From Baylisascaris procyonis (lineage: Eukaryota > Nematoda > Chromadorea > Rhabditida > Ascarididae): 64,000 nt of DNA. A model generated the notes under the pieces. The model was not told where the DNA came from, ran no database searches, and worked only from the letters and a program-made list of their open reading frames with translations. Each line of letters starts with the position of its first letter. Position 1 is the first letter of the stretch. Positions 36,235 to 56,247 of this stretch are shown in pieces. Where the stretch lies: NCBI GenBank assembly GCA_037389465.1, contig JAZARR010000105.1, forward strand, positions 1,178,001 to 1,242,000, in the 5' to 3' direction. Position numbers and translations under genes: made by a program.

Positions 36235-39200
36235 ACGGCACACTAACCCGTCGATTGGTCCGATCGCCCTTATGCGTAGCAAATGCCGCCAATAACTCTT
36301 CTCTCCGTTGTTTGCGACCCCGTCTCTTCAATTGCCACATCATTTTGTCGTTATAATTTTTAAACCCTATCTTCTTTCAACCTATCTCCACTTTAGTTCA
36401 CCTCTCTCTTTCTTCATTTTGTATTGTTTTCAATGTTCTATAGTTGTTTCGAGTGTATCGTTGAGGACGTCTCTCGATATGCATTTCCAACATGACGTCT
36501 GATCCACTCTGTTTCATCTTAGATTATTTCTTATGCTCAACAGTATTGCGCACTCTTTAACTTTCTTCTTCTCGTGGGTGATCGCACAAATTGTCTTCTC
36601 TCTATAGTTGCTGTGTACAAATCGCCGATGGGCTCGTCATTCGTAAACAAGTCTGACGGTGCACCCGTTTCTTCGTGTTGAATGGCAATGTGAACAACAA
36701 CGACGACGAGACGCCCACTGGGCTGTATGTGTGTATGTGAGTGTGTGTGTGTGTGGTGTGCGGTGTAACGACTGCGTTCAATTTGCAAACCATTCGCTAC
36801 CACTAATGGCTTAGCAAAATTTACAGCAATTAGTTTAAGCCAGAAACGGTCATCGTTGAAAGCTTTGAACCTGCAATCCGCACATGTAACCCGAATCTCG
36901 AAGAAATATGTAACCTTGATAAGTTGGGTTGATCAGGTAATATGGGTCATGTGTTACACCCAAATTCATAGTACGTATAAAACATAACACAGTAGCATCC
37001 CCATTCAAGAGAGTAAACGAAAACGAATCAACGACGTCTAATAATGCTTCCAAGTAAACTGGTAGCATAAGTGAGCGGAAATAAAGTTGGCAATCACTAT
37101 TTAAGACCCGTTAACGGAACAATAATCAAAACTTCTTACCAATGAGTAAATGTGAACATGTGTACATCGCTATCGACATGCTCAGGTAATGCATTCTACA
37201 TGCAAGTAACTCGTTCTGCGGGTGATTCGAAAGCGGTTAAAGCGCATTCCTTTATTAAAGATAAATGTTTTGCAGATTATCTGCAAGGAATGCATGCGAC
37301 TTAACACTTTGTTTTCACTCAAACTAATGTCTATATATCCTCGAAAACCTGCTTAAAGCACGCAAGTAAATCCATCAGAATGTTCATAAGCTGAAATCCA
37401 AAGCTAAAGACTTTGAAACGAGGATCGTGATCATGAATATTTGGACCTTACGCTTAGAATGTTTGTATGCTCGTTCCACGTCACCTATTTCGTGCTCGTT
37501 GCAATTTGACCAGCTATATAGTTAGAGGATAGATCAAAGGTGAAACAAGTAAAGTTTATGAAAATGCTGGATAGGTGGGCAACGTAAAAGTCTCAAAAAA
37601 ATATCGAGTAATACTCATAGCACTACAACAAATTTGTCGACCTGAGAATAAAAGCTCGAACCACTTGTGAGCTTGATGTTTACAGACTTTGGGCTTCACT
37701 TTCTGCGACAGAGCAATGTTTCTTCATTCCCTCGAAAAGACGCCATCTTCCTATATTTCATCTGCAACACTTGGAATTTCTCTGCAAAAATCAAAAGCAC
37801 ACTTACTTTTTCCAACATTTTACGGCTTTGTTTAAATTTGCCTAGAGTTTATTATAGTCAAAAGGTGACTTTGGTGATGAATATAAAATTTTAGACCAAC
37901 AAAAAAAAAAATTGCATATGTTTGTCGATCCGTATGATGTGTTTATTCATATTTCATCTTTAATAGAAAGTATAAAATTTGTAAGTACTACAAATGCAAC
38001 GAACAATGAAAAACATTGCAAATAATAAAATGCTGTTTTTTCCAGTCGAACGAAACTGTGTTGAAATCAATTCGATAAGCACTCCACTGAGAGCGTTCAT
38101 ATCGATAAAACAACAAAGAGCATTTAATGAGTCAGCAAATTTACTTATATATTTACCGAAAAACAATTATTTTAATGCTTATTAGAATCAAAAGTTTGCG
38201 CTTAAGCTTACAAACGGGACTATAGGATTCGTTCGTTATGAAGGAAAACATAAACAAACAACGATTTGGAAAAGAAACGAGTCTATAATTCACGAAACTT
38301 GTGTAGTTTTAGAATTCTCTATAAAATGCAAGCAGGTTGCATTTATTTATCCAACTTTAACTTAAAAATGTGAAGAGATGGGTTGTACGATTTTGAAAGG
38401 ATGTTTGCGAGAAAATTTTTGAAGGATTTTGAGAGATATTCCGCAGCCTTCACAGCTTTACTAAGGGAATGAAATTCGATTTTGGATTAGATGAAAGTGT
38501 TGGCTTAAATTTCTAATTTTCTAGATGAGAAATAGAATCGAGAGCAATTTACCTTTTTTTTTTGAAACTTTTAGAATGAGTCGAAATATGAATCTCATTT
38601 CAGTTTTATTTTCTAAGTAATTTTGAAATACAAATGATTTAAAATTTGTAGATGTTGATTTTCTTTATGTTTAAGAATGTTATTTTCTATAAAACACATT
38701 TCAAAACGTTACGTTCATCGTTCTAAGAAGTGCTACTCAATCACAGCGGCGGTCGCAACATCAGCGCCTTTGTTGTGTACAATAAAGTTCGCAGTGCTCT
38801 TCGTTTAAAAAATTGCTTTATACACTACAACAGTTGGCCAACTATCCATTAAAGGACGAGAGAACTATGCGATATTCTATGCAAAAGTGGAAGAGCTTAT
38901 CGATAGAGAATTAATTTATTTCTAGTATTTTTATATCTTCGCTAAGTTAAGCGACGGTTAAATTTTGAGTATTTTACTAGTGAGTAAAAAAAAATTTTCT
39001 TAATGATTAAAAAATTTTTTAGCTATTCTAATAAGTTTATTATTTTTTCAAAAAAAAAAAAGTTCTCATTATTTCAATGAAGCTACCAAGATGGCTAAAA
39101 AAAAAAATTTTTTTTTTTGAATAATTCCTATCTAATCATTTCAGTTGAATATTTGTATATCAATTTTCAATGAAGCTTTTTCATCGATGGTTCGATGGTT

Positions 39201-42200
39201 TAGACCTATAAAAGAAAAAATTTTTAAGGAAACTTGAAGATATACTTCGACTTTTTTTTTTCGTTGAAAAAATTTTTGATTGCAGTAAAAAGAAATTTCA
39301 TTGGTGGAATATTTGAAGAAACGTTCACAGAGTAGATTAACACCACGAAATGAGACGTTGATCGCCAAACGAAGGTGATTTATTACAATACATCAGCATT
39401 ATTTAGCAGAACATTCGTGCAGCATATTGCTCAAAATGGTACCCAAATTCGTTGTCTACTATTTTATTTGGTACTTCGAGGAATGGTTTTTTTAAAAAAC
39501 AAATAAAAGATTACAAATTAAATAATTTTCATTTGTTATTATCAACACGTAATTATCAGTTTTCTCAAAAAATTTGTCAATGTTAGAAATTATTGGCAAA
39601 AATTGAACATTCAAGCCTTTATGACAAACATTCGTTTAATGCTGACAATTAAAATTTATAAAGTGAACTAATAAACTATATGGTAAGATAATTTTGTCAT
39701 TAATGAAATCAATTAGAAAATTTCATGAAGTTCCTTAAATGATAGCTGAAAAAAAAATCTCATTTGAAAAGAAATTTGCTCATATACAAATCAAGGAAAA
39801 ATTATGCGTGCCATTGCACCCTACCCATCTGTCTTATATTGCAGGATGTTTGTGATCTTGGCGAATGAGAGCGGCGAGCAAACCGAAGCAAAAAAATCGC
39901 AACTTTTTCTTCAATAACGGAAGTTTATTTTTTTCGTTTTTTTTACGAAACAATCAAAAATACTAAAAATTTTGACTCATATTTTTCAAAAAAAAGTATG
40001 AAAATGTCCCGAGACTCAGTGAAATTCAACTAAAATTCTTCTACTCGAAATATTCGAGCAGTATGTGATCGAAGATCGGTAACAAAATTTTTGCGTACTG
40101 TATATGACCTCGTGGGTGGTCGCCAACAAGATCACAAAACGAGAAGAGTGTTAGATTGTGATGAATGCAAGACGCGACCTCGTAGCAATGAATCTATAAG
40201 CTGGTGCGCCACGTTATGTTAGCTTTCAATTTATATTTGGTATCAAGATTGAAATCACAATGAAGAAAATTGATCACCTATTTTCGAAGGTATAGCGATA
40301 ATATAGATGGTCGTCCTCGGACACTAAGAGTGGATTGATTGAAAACCTAAACTGATTAATAAATAACCTCAAAAAATCAAGAAATTTGTTTTTATAAACA
40401 AAAATTTTGCAATTATATAGACTATAGTCAGCAGTGAAGTTCCAAGGCTTCTCAGCGGGAAAATCGAGCAATGCACATCTGAGGTTCCTCGTCCTTAACT
40501 CTTTGCCGAATGTGTGACATCATTGCATCTTTATCTGTGGAATTTGCCATTCTCTTTCGTCGAGCTCAGAATCGTTCCGTACACAAACTCAGTCGACCCA
40601 ATTGTTTCATTCATCATAACTAGGTATCATTGAATGCTTTCGACGAGTTTTATTCAAATGATATTTCATTTGCTCTATATATCAACCCAATAAAGGATCG
40701 AATAAACAACATGCTTAATTCGTTCTCCGTCCTAGTGCTCCCAATATTCGCTTCACATAATTCATTCAACAAAACGATATTATCACCAGTATATTTCGTT
40801 CAGTTATCACAACAAATATCTAATCGTTGAAGTGAAGAAAATTTTGCAAGAAATTTTGTCCACCCACTTTTTGAAGTAGATGACATTCTCCGATTTGTAT
40901 TTTAGCACTAAGTAGTAATCGAAAAGTGAATATATAACTTTTGAAGTCATATGTTGTAAGAATTTTTAAGGTAGACGTTTTCGTGATATTTATTTTTCCT
41001 CAGAAAAAGGTTTCAAATTTTGCATTGAACACAGATTGTCTGTGTTTCAGAGGGCTATGCAAGATTTCAGCATCTATCTAGAAAATCGCATAGAACGTCA
41101 TAATGTGATATTTAAATTAGATGTTATTTATTTAATATTTAATATTCATATCCTTTAAATCCTTTTGAATTTTGAGCTGTTCGCTTCTAACTTAGTGACG
41201 ATAAGGTAGATTAAATCTTCATCTCTTTCCTACAAATTCAATGAAATGAAACATGATTAAAGAATAAAAAACGTTTAATGCACAAAAAAGGCACTCTGAT
41301 TTTAGGTGCCTAATAAAGTGAGAGATTTGCCTGCTAGGATATATGAAAATCGAATAAAGCGCTTAGATATACATCAGCAGCATCATGGCTCAATCGCTAT
41401 CGATGGTCGATTTTTTGGAGTTTCGTTTCACTTAAAAAGTGAGTGTAACATTATTTACCTATTTTGCGTTATTTGTTGTGAAAAATTTATATATTCATCG
41501 TTATTCAAATTTATGCTCATAAAAGAGAATTAACGATTAATGCTTCTTCAAATTCAATTGCCTTTATTATTAAATTTTGTAATTAAGCGCAAAATATACT
41601 TAGAAAATATAACACAAATTTATTTTAGCTAACACACTTTAGTGTTATGTTTATATATTCGTATTTGTAAGTGCATTTATGTTTGCGTTCAATAAATGCA
41701 ATAAGAGGAATGAAGTATAATTGCGCTACGCCGAACGAAACAACCCTTAATAATGATCGTTTGCTAAGCATAATCGTTTACATAACGCAGACATTGCGCC
41801 ATTCTCACGTAACAACCTTCCGATTACCGTTGCTAATCTCACGTCATACAAATATGTTCGCATCGAACCGCTAAGGCAAAATCATCACTATTAAAGCATA
41901 GCGTTGCAATTGTTCATTGTAATTCGCTTACGAATAAGTTGCTTATTTTCATTTCACATAACTGTTTGAGAGTTTTATATTTTTGAGAGTTTTTTTTATA
42001 GTCAAATCTTCTCTATGCCTGATAGGTAGGTAGATTGAATAACTCTTATGAAAATGTTCTATTTAAATTATGAATGAAAAAAAAAATCTCTTTGAATAAT
42101 TTTTCTTTTTCTCATCGATAGATAAATATTTGAAGAATTTATTGTCGATTTAATGGCTTTCTATAATATTTTCGTCTCTTTAGATATAAGCAGCAATAGC

Positions 42201-42716
42201 TCAATAATCTTAGAGATTATCTTCAATTGTGTTCTTTTCGCTTAGCTATCCTCCATGTTTTTGGGTTATGACGTATCTACTCTTCATTACGTTTTTATCT
42301 TTCATAGTAAAGAATATCATAAAATTATCGATTTCCCACCAATAGCACTAGGATCATATGCCATATACAATTCGATCAGACGAACCCTCCTCCCTTAATA
42401 AAATTTTCGACTAAAAAGTATTAAGATAATAAGTGCATATTTCAATGATCACCCACGAAAATTTAGACATATTCTAAAGTGATAAAATTTTCTTATCAGT
42501 AATAAATTTTCACTATCACAGACTTATTTATTGAGAATTTTTTATTGTTGCTGTTTCTGTGATAGAGTCATTGCAAAGGTAAGCCGTCCATCATTCTTAT
42601 CAAAAATAATTCACTGCAATGTCTGCAGAGAGAAAAAAAAACAACTTTTTTTTTCAGTTATAATGAAATGAGAGCGATTATCGAGAAGCTTATATAAAAA
42701 TATGGGAAACAATTTT
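36235..42716. other. Divergent intergenic region between FAX-like gene and decarboxylase
   Basis: About 6.5 kb that must hold both promoters. The part nearest the FAX-like gene (36235-37100) is GC-richer. It contains (GT)n near 36727-36755 and two minus-strand open stretches (36537-36803 and 36850-37068), neither recognised. The second could be spliced across a 46-base intron into a 64-residue frame. Beyond 37.1 kb I see only AT-rich DNA. Confidence 0.5.
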
Positions 42717-42730
42717 AGATTAATTACGAT
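42711..42730 (+). other. Putative spliced-leader acceptor before the decarboxylase
   Basis: AATTTTAG is followed by a 12-base leader (ATTAATTACGAT) and the ATG at 42731. No upstream coding exon was found. Confidence 0.5.
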
Positions 42731-50667
<7,937 letters not shown>

Positions 50668-50669
50668 AA

Positions 50670-51464
50670 TCCACGTAGGGAAATCTCAAAAGCACAGATG
50701 AGTGCTTTTCAGTATGACCAGGAAAACACAGACTGCATTTTTGTTAGTATATTCATAAAACTGTTTCTTAGTCACCAATCTTAATAGTGCGGCGATTCGG
50801 TAGAATGTGGTGCCGCATTTCCCTCAACCAGATAATATCGCCGCCATGTATGAGCAAAGATGATCGCTGAAGCATTTCAGTGTGTGGGAAATACGCATGA
50901 TTCAACAATAAAAGCTTCCCAGCTATAAATCATTGTGCTACATAACAGGGCATCCAACTAAACTCGTTCACTTGAAGTACTCAAAAACTGTACGTCAAAA
51001 AAAAGACAGCCTCAACTATCAGATCACCTTATCACTCATATTTTAGACTCGAGACGATTCTCCACCACCGTACACACCACACATGTTCATAGCAAGACCA
51101 TAGACTCAGCAAACCATCAACTCATCGCAACTCTAGAAATCTGACATTAGTTAGCAGCTTAAGTTTTAAGTTGGTGAACTCACCTTGGCATTTTAAAACT
51201 TGCACCTCACCATACCATGTTGTTGTTTTGCCTAAGTATCCGGCAGCAAAAAAAAAAATGTTTCCGGAAGTGAGCGAATAAACTAGTCCCTTTTTAAAAA
51301 AAGAGCCAAATAATTCAGTATTGTCACAAAACTGTATCGTGTGATAGTGCAATAAAACAACCAAACAAACAATGGTATAGATTTATGTTTTATAACACGA
51401 ACAACACATATTGCATTGCTAAATTGCAAAGCAATAATAACAACACCCTCTTCATATCATTCAC
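50670..51464. other. Convergent intergenic region
   Basis: About 0.8 kb separates the 3' ends of the decarboxylase (plus) and RPL7 (minus). It should hold both 3' UTRs. No gene seen; the open frame at 51122-51364 has no support. Confidence 0.5.
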
Positions 51465-54400
51465 TTAAATCATACGTCTAAGCAGATTATTTATTTGATC
51501 TTCCCGATTGCCAAAATCACCACCCTCAACGAAGTGATTCGTTTTCTTTGTCCATCCACCGCTTGGATTATTCAGCTTGAATGGCCATAGGAAATTTGTT
51601 GCCTGCTTGAAATGCTTGCCAACATTATGAATTTCGTGGATCAAATCTTCCACACAAATGATGTCGTATTTGCCTGAAATATACATTTACGCATAATAAA
51701 TCCTTCCAATACACGAAAAAGTTCCTCTGTGAAACGTGATTTATTGCATAAATAATTCACTTTATATTCGAATATAAATATATCAATAATATGAATAACA
51801 ATATAAATTTGAGTAAACAATGCGAGCAGTAAATATAAACAATAAAACAATTTTGCTTAAGTCAAATAAATCTCGAAAGTGAAATTGATTCTTTGACTTC
51901 AAAAAAGGTCTCTGAAAGATCCATGCTGGAAATCAGTGGCGAATGCGACGATGTGATCGTAATAAATGTAAGACCTCGGATGAAGTAGAGTTAGAATTTT
52001 TAGACGAAGAGCTGATAGAGAAGCGTATCGGAAGTTTTTGCGTAGGTGAGGCATCGCCTCAACAATAATAGAAAGGATAGTTTCACGAAGTCGAATGAAT
52101 AAACTCACCCAGTGCATTTTCAATGATGGAATTGTCGGTGATCGGAATCCTTCGTGAGTTGATTTTGGCATAGCCACGCTTATAAATGAGATCGTGGATA
52201 CTCTTCATGTTCGGATATCCCCATGCCACATACGGATCAACGATTCGCAGCATTTGTAGCGTAGCTTTGTTCAATTTCACGAAAACGCCGTTGTTAATCT
52301 GCCTGAGACGTAGCAATTGCAGCACCTTGCGTGGGCGAGGATGGATCTGATTGACACCACGAATGCGAATCACAAATGCCAGTTTCGGCTCATCGGGTAC
52401 GTAGAAATTGCCAACGCGAGTTGCCTCACGCTTCAGATGCACTTGCTGCCGTTGCCGACTTCTGTACTCGCGTACATATTGTTCTGCGCGTTTAAAGATC
52501 TCCGCTCTCTTCGCCTTTGCCTTCTATAACACTTCAATTCCCTTTAGTTCAATAGCTCACCAACATCTATATTACTTTGCACATTCGGAATTATTCATGA
52601 CAACATGGGACAGCGTACGTTCTTGCTATGTATTTAACGATTCAAAAATGAACACATCTACACTTGTATCGGCAATGGGTCAACTTTTTAAACGATGTCA
52701 CCACTCTCGTAGCATGAACCGAACAACTATTACCTTCGGTGTTGAGTGGCATTTCGAATATTTTCAAGAACACTATTCGAACGAGTTAAAAATAACGCCC
52801 CTGAAATTGGTCCCTTACTGCATGACCTTGGTATTCTTACACTCGGAATCCCCCACCTAAAAAAGCACTCTTTCAGCCAGTGCCTCATCCTCTATTCAGC
52901 AACAAGGCCAGAAGAGCTTCCTTTAAAAATACGTTCCCGGGGATGGGTTACACTCAGAAAGTCAAAATAAGAAGAAAAGTTGAAGACACCATAAAGCAAA
53001 AAGCACAGAGGAAGATTATTTAAATTTGTCATTAAATTTCGGCTTCAAGTTTTTACCCTTCCCATTGGGAAATCAAAAAAAGGAACTATAACGATAAGTT
53101 GAAGATAAATAAAGGAGTCCGGCAAAGCAGGCAGAAAATTTTTTGAAAACACCCGGATGGTGGAGATGCACTTGCCTATAGAAGTCTGCAGTGTCGATAC
53201 TTTTATTAACCACTAAGAAAAGGAAAAGAAAAAAAAATGGAAATTAGCTTCAGATACCTCAATGCTCCCCCAATTCCTAAAAGTTAGCTTCAGATAAAAG
53301 AAGGGAACAGTTTTGAATAAATCACTATACTTTCTAGCTATAGCCTTTGGGCTACATTTGATGTAAAACGCGAAGGCCACTAAAGCATAACTATGCGTAT
53401 TTGAGAGTTTTTATATTGTATGCATAAAAAAGAAAATAACAACATAAAATTAGGTTTATCGGAGGAGACGCAGCGATCGCCTGCGTTGTTATTGGCATAT
53501 CACGCTCGAAAACATCTGACACTAACTTGTATGCCCAAAGAATCCCATATAACAGTTCAATCAAACAAGCCACCTTCATACCTAACGCAAGCAGGTATCT
53601 TCTCATAAAATTAGGCATCAGTTCTGTAATGTTCCTTTTTGTGATGGTCCTACAGCTAGTTTTAGTTAGGTAAGGTGTTGCCGGAAGCTGTCGGATTCCT
53701 ACGTCACTTTATATAGGTCTCGACGGTATATAGACGAAAGTGGCTGCTTTGCAGTGCGTGCCATTCTTCTAAGCCGATACGTCGCCTTGCGTCTTAATCC
53801 TCAGTACTGCCCGATGCTCAACGCCCTAAATGCCACTCACACGATGACGAAACAGAGATGTTGGGGAATGCAGCTAGCTGAAAGAGCCCACAGAACCCAT
53901 AGTTTGTACAGAACTTTTATTTCTTTTATAAAACTTCAAAAACAGCGCTCCATGAAAGCATGAGAACCAAAGAGCATTTCTGTGCTATGCTATGCAAAAT
54001 TTGCACCCTAATTTTTATTTTAAAGCTGAAAGTATAAGGCTCTTTTAGAGCTCCCTTCCGCTTCGGCTATCAGCAGAGCATCGTGTGAGACGAATGAAAA
54101 CAGGGTGGGGGTGCCATCTGCGAACTCATAAAAAGTTGGTTATCCACTGAAATTATATTAAAAAAAAAAACCAGCTCAAAAACTACTGCAGGCGAAGACA
54201 ATACTACAAACACAGATGAAACGAGGGAGAGGTGGGGGCGAGGGAGAGAGGCAATTCTTTGCTTAGAAAAAATGAAGTTTTTTTAGTTCTTAGAAAATAT
54301 AGAACCAATCTTCCACACCCTTCTCCCCCCCCCCTTCAACAAAAAGAAGCACTATCAAACTTTGAATAGACTATCGTTATGCTACATGAAACCGTCCTTG

Positions 54401-55141
54401 CAAAAACCACGAGAATGCCAACCAATAAAACAATCTTCATAGAGAACATAAAACAAACCAACGCTAGCTTTGCCTTAACAACTTTCGCCTTTGCCCTTAG
54501 TTCGGCTCTTTGCTTTCTCCTTTTCAACAATGTTTCGGGCACTGCCGGAAGGTTCTTTCCCCTGAAATATTATAAAAGATACGAATATCTCAACAATATC
54601 CAAATCATTAATGTTCATTAGATTGCAAATATCATTGATGTCACAAAAATACAATCAACAAAAGCAATTTGTTGAATCAGTCTAGAATTTATCTTACAGA
54701 AAAGGGGCTTCTGTGGGAGTGGAAGGGAGGAGGAGGGGGGATGGTTGGAGGAAAACTCCGAACACCAGCCTGGATGCAACAAGACACTAATGGAAAAGGC
54801 AACTCACTGACTATATTTATATTTCCCACCATTGCTGAGGGTTTTGTATGGAAAGGATATGTGAATGTTGTTACATCCTTTTTTTACTTAAATAAGCTTA
54901 CTATAGAAAAAATATATCGATATTCTAATAAGTTCATAAGAAAAAACCCTGGGAATTTAAAAAAAAAAATTTGATAGAGATTTTTCTACAGTGCCAACCG
55001 AAATAAAATTTCAGTCAAATCACATAATGAAAAAACATTACGATGCCGTTTCTCTCACTCAAATCTTTTCACTTTTAAGTCAAAAAAACGCATAAAATAA
55101 ATAATAATAATAATAAAAAAGAAAAATCCTTACTCGACCAT
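51465..55141 (-). CDS. rpl-7: 60S ribosomal protein L7 (uL30)
   Basis: Four exons in phase: 55141-55134, 54561-54459, 52523-52109 and 51673-51465, giving 244 aa, the usual eukaryotic length. The N-terminus is [20 protein letters not shown], followed by a basic helix. The core has [57 protein letters not shown] and [12 protein letters not shown]. The C-terminus has [25 protein letters not shown] and [19 protein letters not shown]. Known role: structural protein of the large ribosomal subunit. The first coding exon is only 8 bases (ATG GTC GA). It is supported by phase, a GTAAGG donor, the conserved N-terminus and a trans-splice-type acceptor 22 bases upstream. Intron 2 (1.9 kb) has a GC-richer patch. 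Confidence 0.97.
54715..54745 (+). repeat. G-rich cluster upstream of rpl-7 exon 2
   Basis: GGGAGTGGAAGGGAGGAGG followed by AGGGGGGATGG on the plus strand. It lies in rpl-7 intron 1; the transcript would be C-rich. Confidence 0.6.
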
Positions 55142-55166
55142 TGCTGATGATGCACGCTTACCCCTG
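55142..55166 (-). other. Putative spliced-leader acceptor of rpl-7
   Basis: The minus strand reads ATTTTTTTTCAG then GGGTAAGCGTGCATCATCAG and CA before the ATG. Highly expressed ribosomal genes are typical SL1 targets in nematodes. Confidence 0.6.
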
Positions 55167-56085
55167 AAAAAAAATAAAAAAAATAAATAAATAAATAAAA
55201 ACACTTAAAATATCTGAGAGAAAGCGCTAGTCATTGAAAACACACCTTTTTCCCATCGTAAGAGATGAAAATGAGCAATAATTGCTGCTTGATATCAATT
55301 GTTAAAACATCCAAAACGAATAATTAAGTGGTAATATTGTTTTGACTATTGATATTGATATTATCTATTTAACTACTGATATTACCATCCATTATTAACA
55401 TAACGTTTGTGCTAGTCGACGATCGCTTTCTATACTGCAGTTATTTCTCGTTCAAATATCAGTGAATTTTATAAATTGTCGAAAAGGAAATCAATTTCCG
55501 CATAGCGGTGATTGAAAATAAACGCCCCCCCCCCCACCCCACCCTAATTTAGCAACTTTCACAGCAATTCCACAAAAATGCAGCAATTATCCCCATTCAT
55601 ATCCAACGAAGGGTCAAATATAGCAACACGAATAGCAAGAAGAAAGCACCAAACAAGCAACACACTACAACAATAAAACGTTCATGCCGGAATAGAAACT
55701 TCACACAGCATTAGCATCTATTATTCAAACCAATTTTATTCGATAATTGTAAAACTATAGAGAAGAGTCCATTATGGGTTTCAATGCCACAAACCTTTAT
55801 TAAGGTAAAGGTTGTGTCCAGTTTGCAAATTGATGAGGACCACGGTGTGGAGGAATCTGGCCCCATTTTGGCTTTAGGTGGCCCGATTTTGGCCAGCATT
55901 CACACAATACAGTCCCATTGGTGAATAACTATCATTCAAAATATTCTTACAAGGCCACTTTCTTAATCAAATAATTATAGTTTATGCACAATGGAGCAAC
56001 CAAATGAGCTACGCACAATAACACGAGGCGCAGTGAAAATACTATCTTAAAACGACAGTAATGGAATAACTAAGACATGCATCTA

Positions 56086-56247
56086 TCACGAATCTCTTCT
56101 TCCAGGTTTTTGCAAAAAATTGACAAAACGGTCTCTCAGTTCACGAGCATGCGGGGATACTGAGCCTAGTTGACGGATCGGACGATAGGCATCAATTGAC
56201 CAGGGACCGTAAGAGAAGGCAGCTTTACCTATTAAACCTAGATCAGA
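56086..56247 (-). CDS. Candidate terminal exon of an unknown gene
   Basis: After a good TTGTTCATAG acceptor the minus strand is open for 53 codons to TGA. It reads SDLGLIGKAAFSYGPWSID, then AYRPIRQLGSVSPHARELRD and RFVNFLQKPGRRDS. The composition is protein-like and GC-richer than the flanks. I do not recognise the family. The amphipathic ARELRDRFVNFLQ followed by PGRR near the stop resembles an amidated, dibasic-cleaved neuropeptide end, but this is only a resemblance. No upstream exon was identified to the right. Confidence 0.38.
   Translation of the reverse strand, partial: SDLGLIGKAAFSYGPWSIDAYRPIRQLGSVSPHARELRDRFVNFLQKPGRRDS

Noticed and set aside
35973..36356. 127-codon plus-strand open frame
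   Set aside because: Antisense to FAX-like exon 1 and its leader, which carries clear homology on the minus strand.
36537..36803. Minus-strand open frame with a histidine/threonine repeat
   Set aside because: The repeat comes from a (GT)n tract; the remainder has no recognised family or splice support.
52408..52860. 150-codon plus-strand open frame
   Set aside because: Its first part is the antisense of rpl-7 exon 3; the rest lies in rpl-7 intron 2 with no support.
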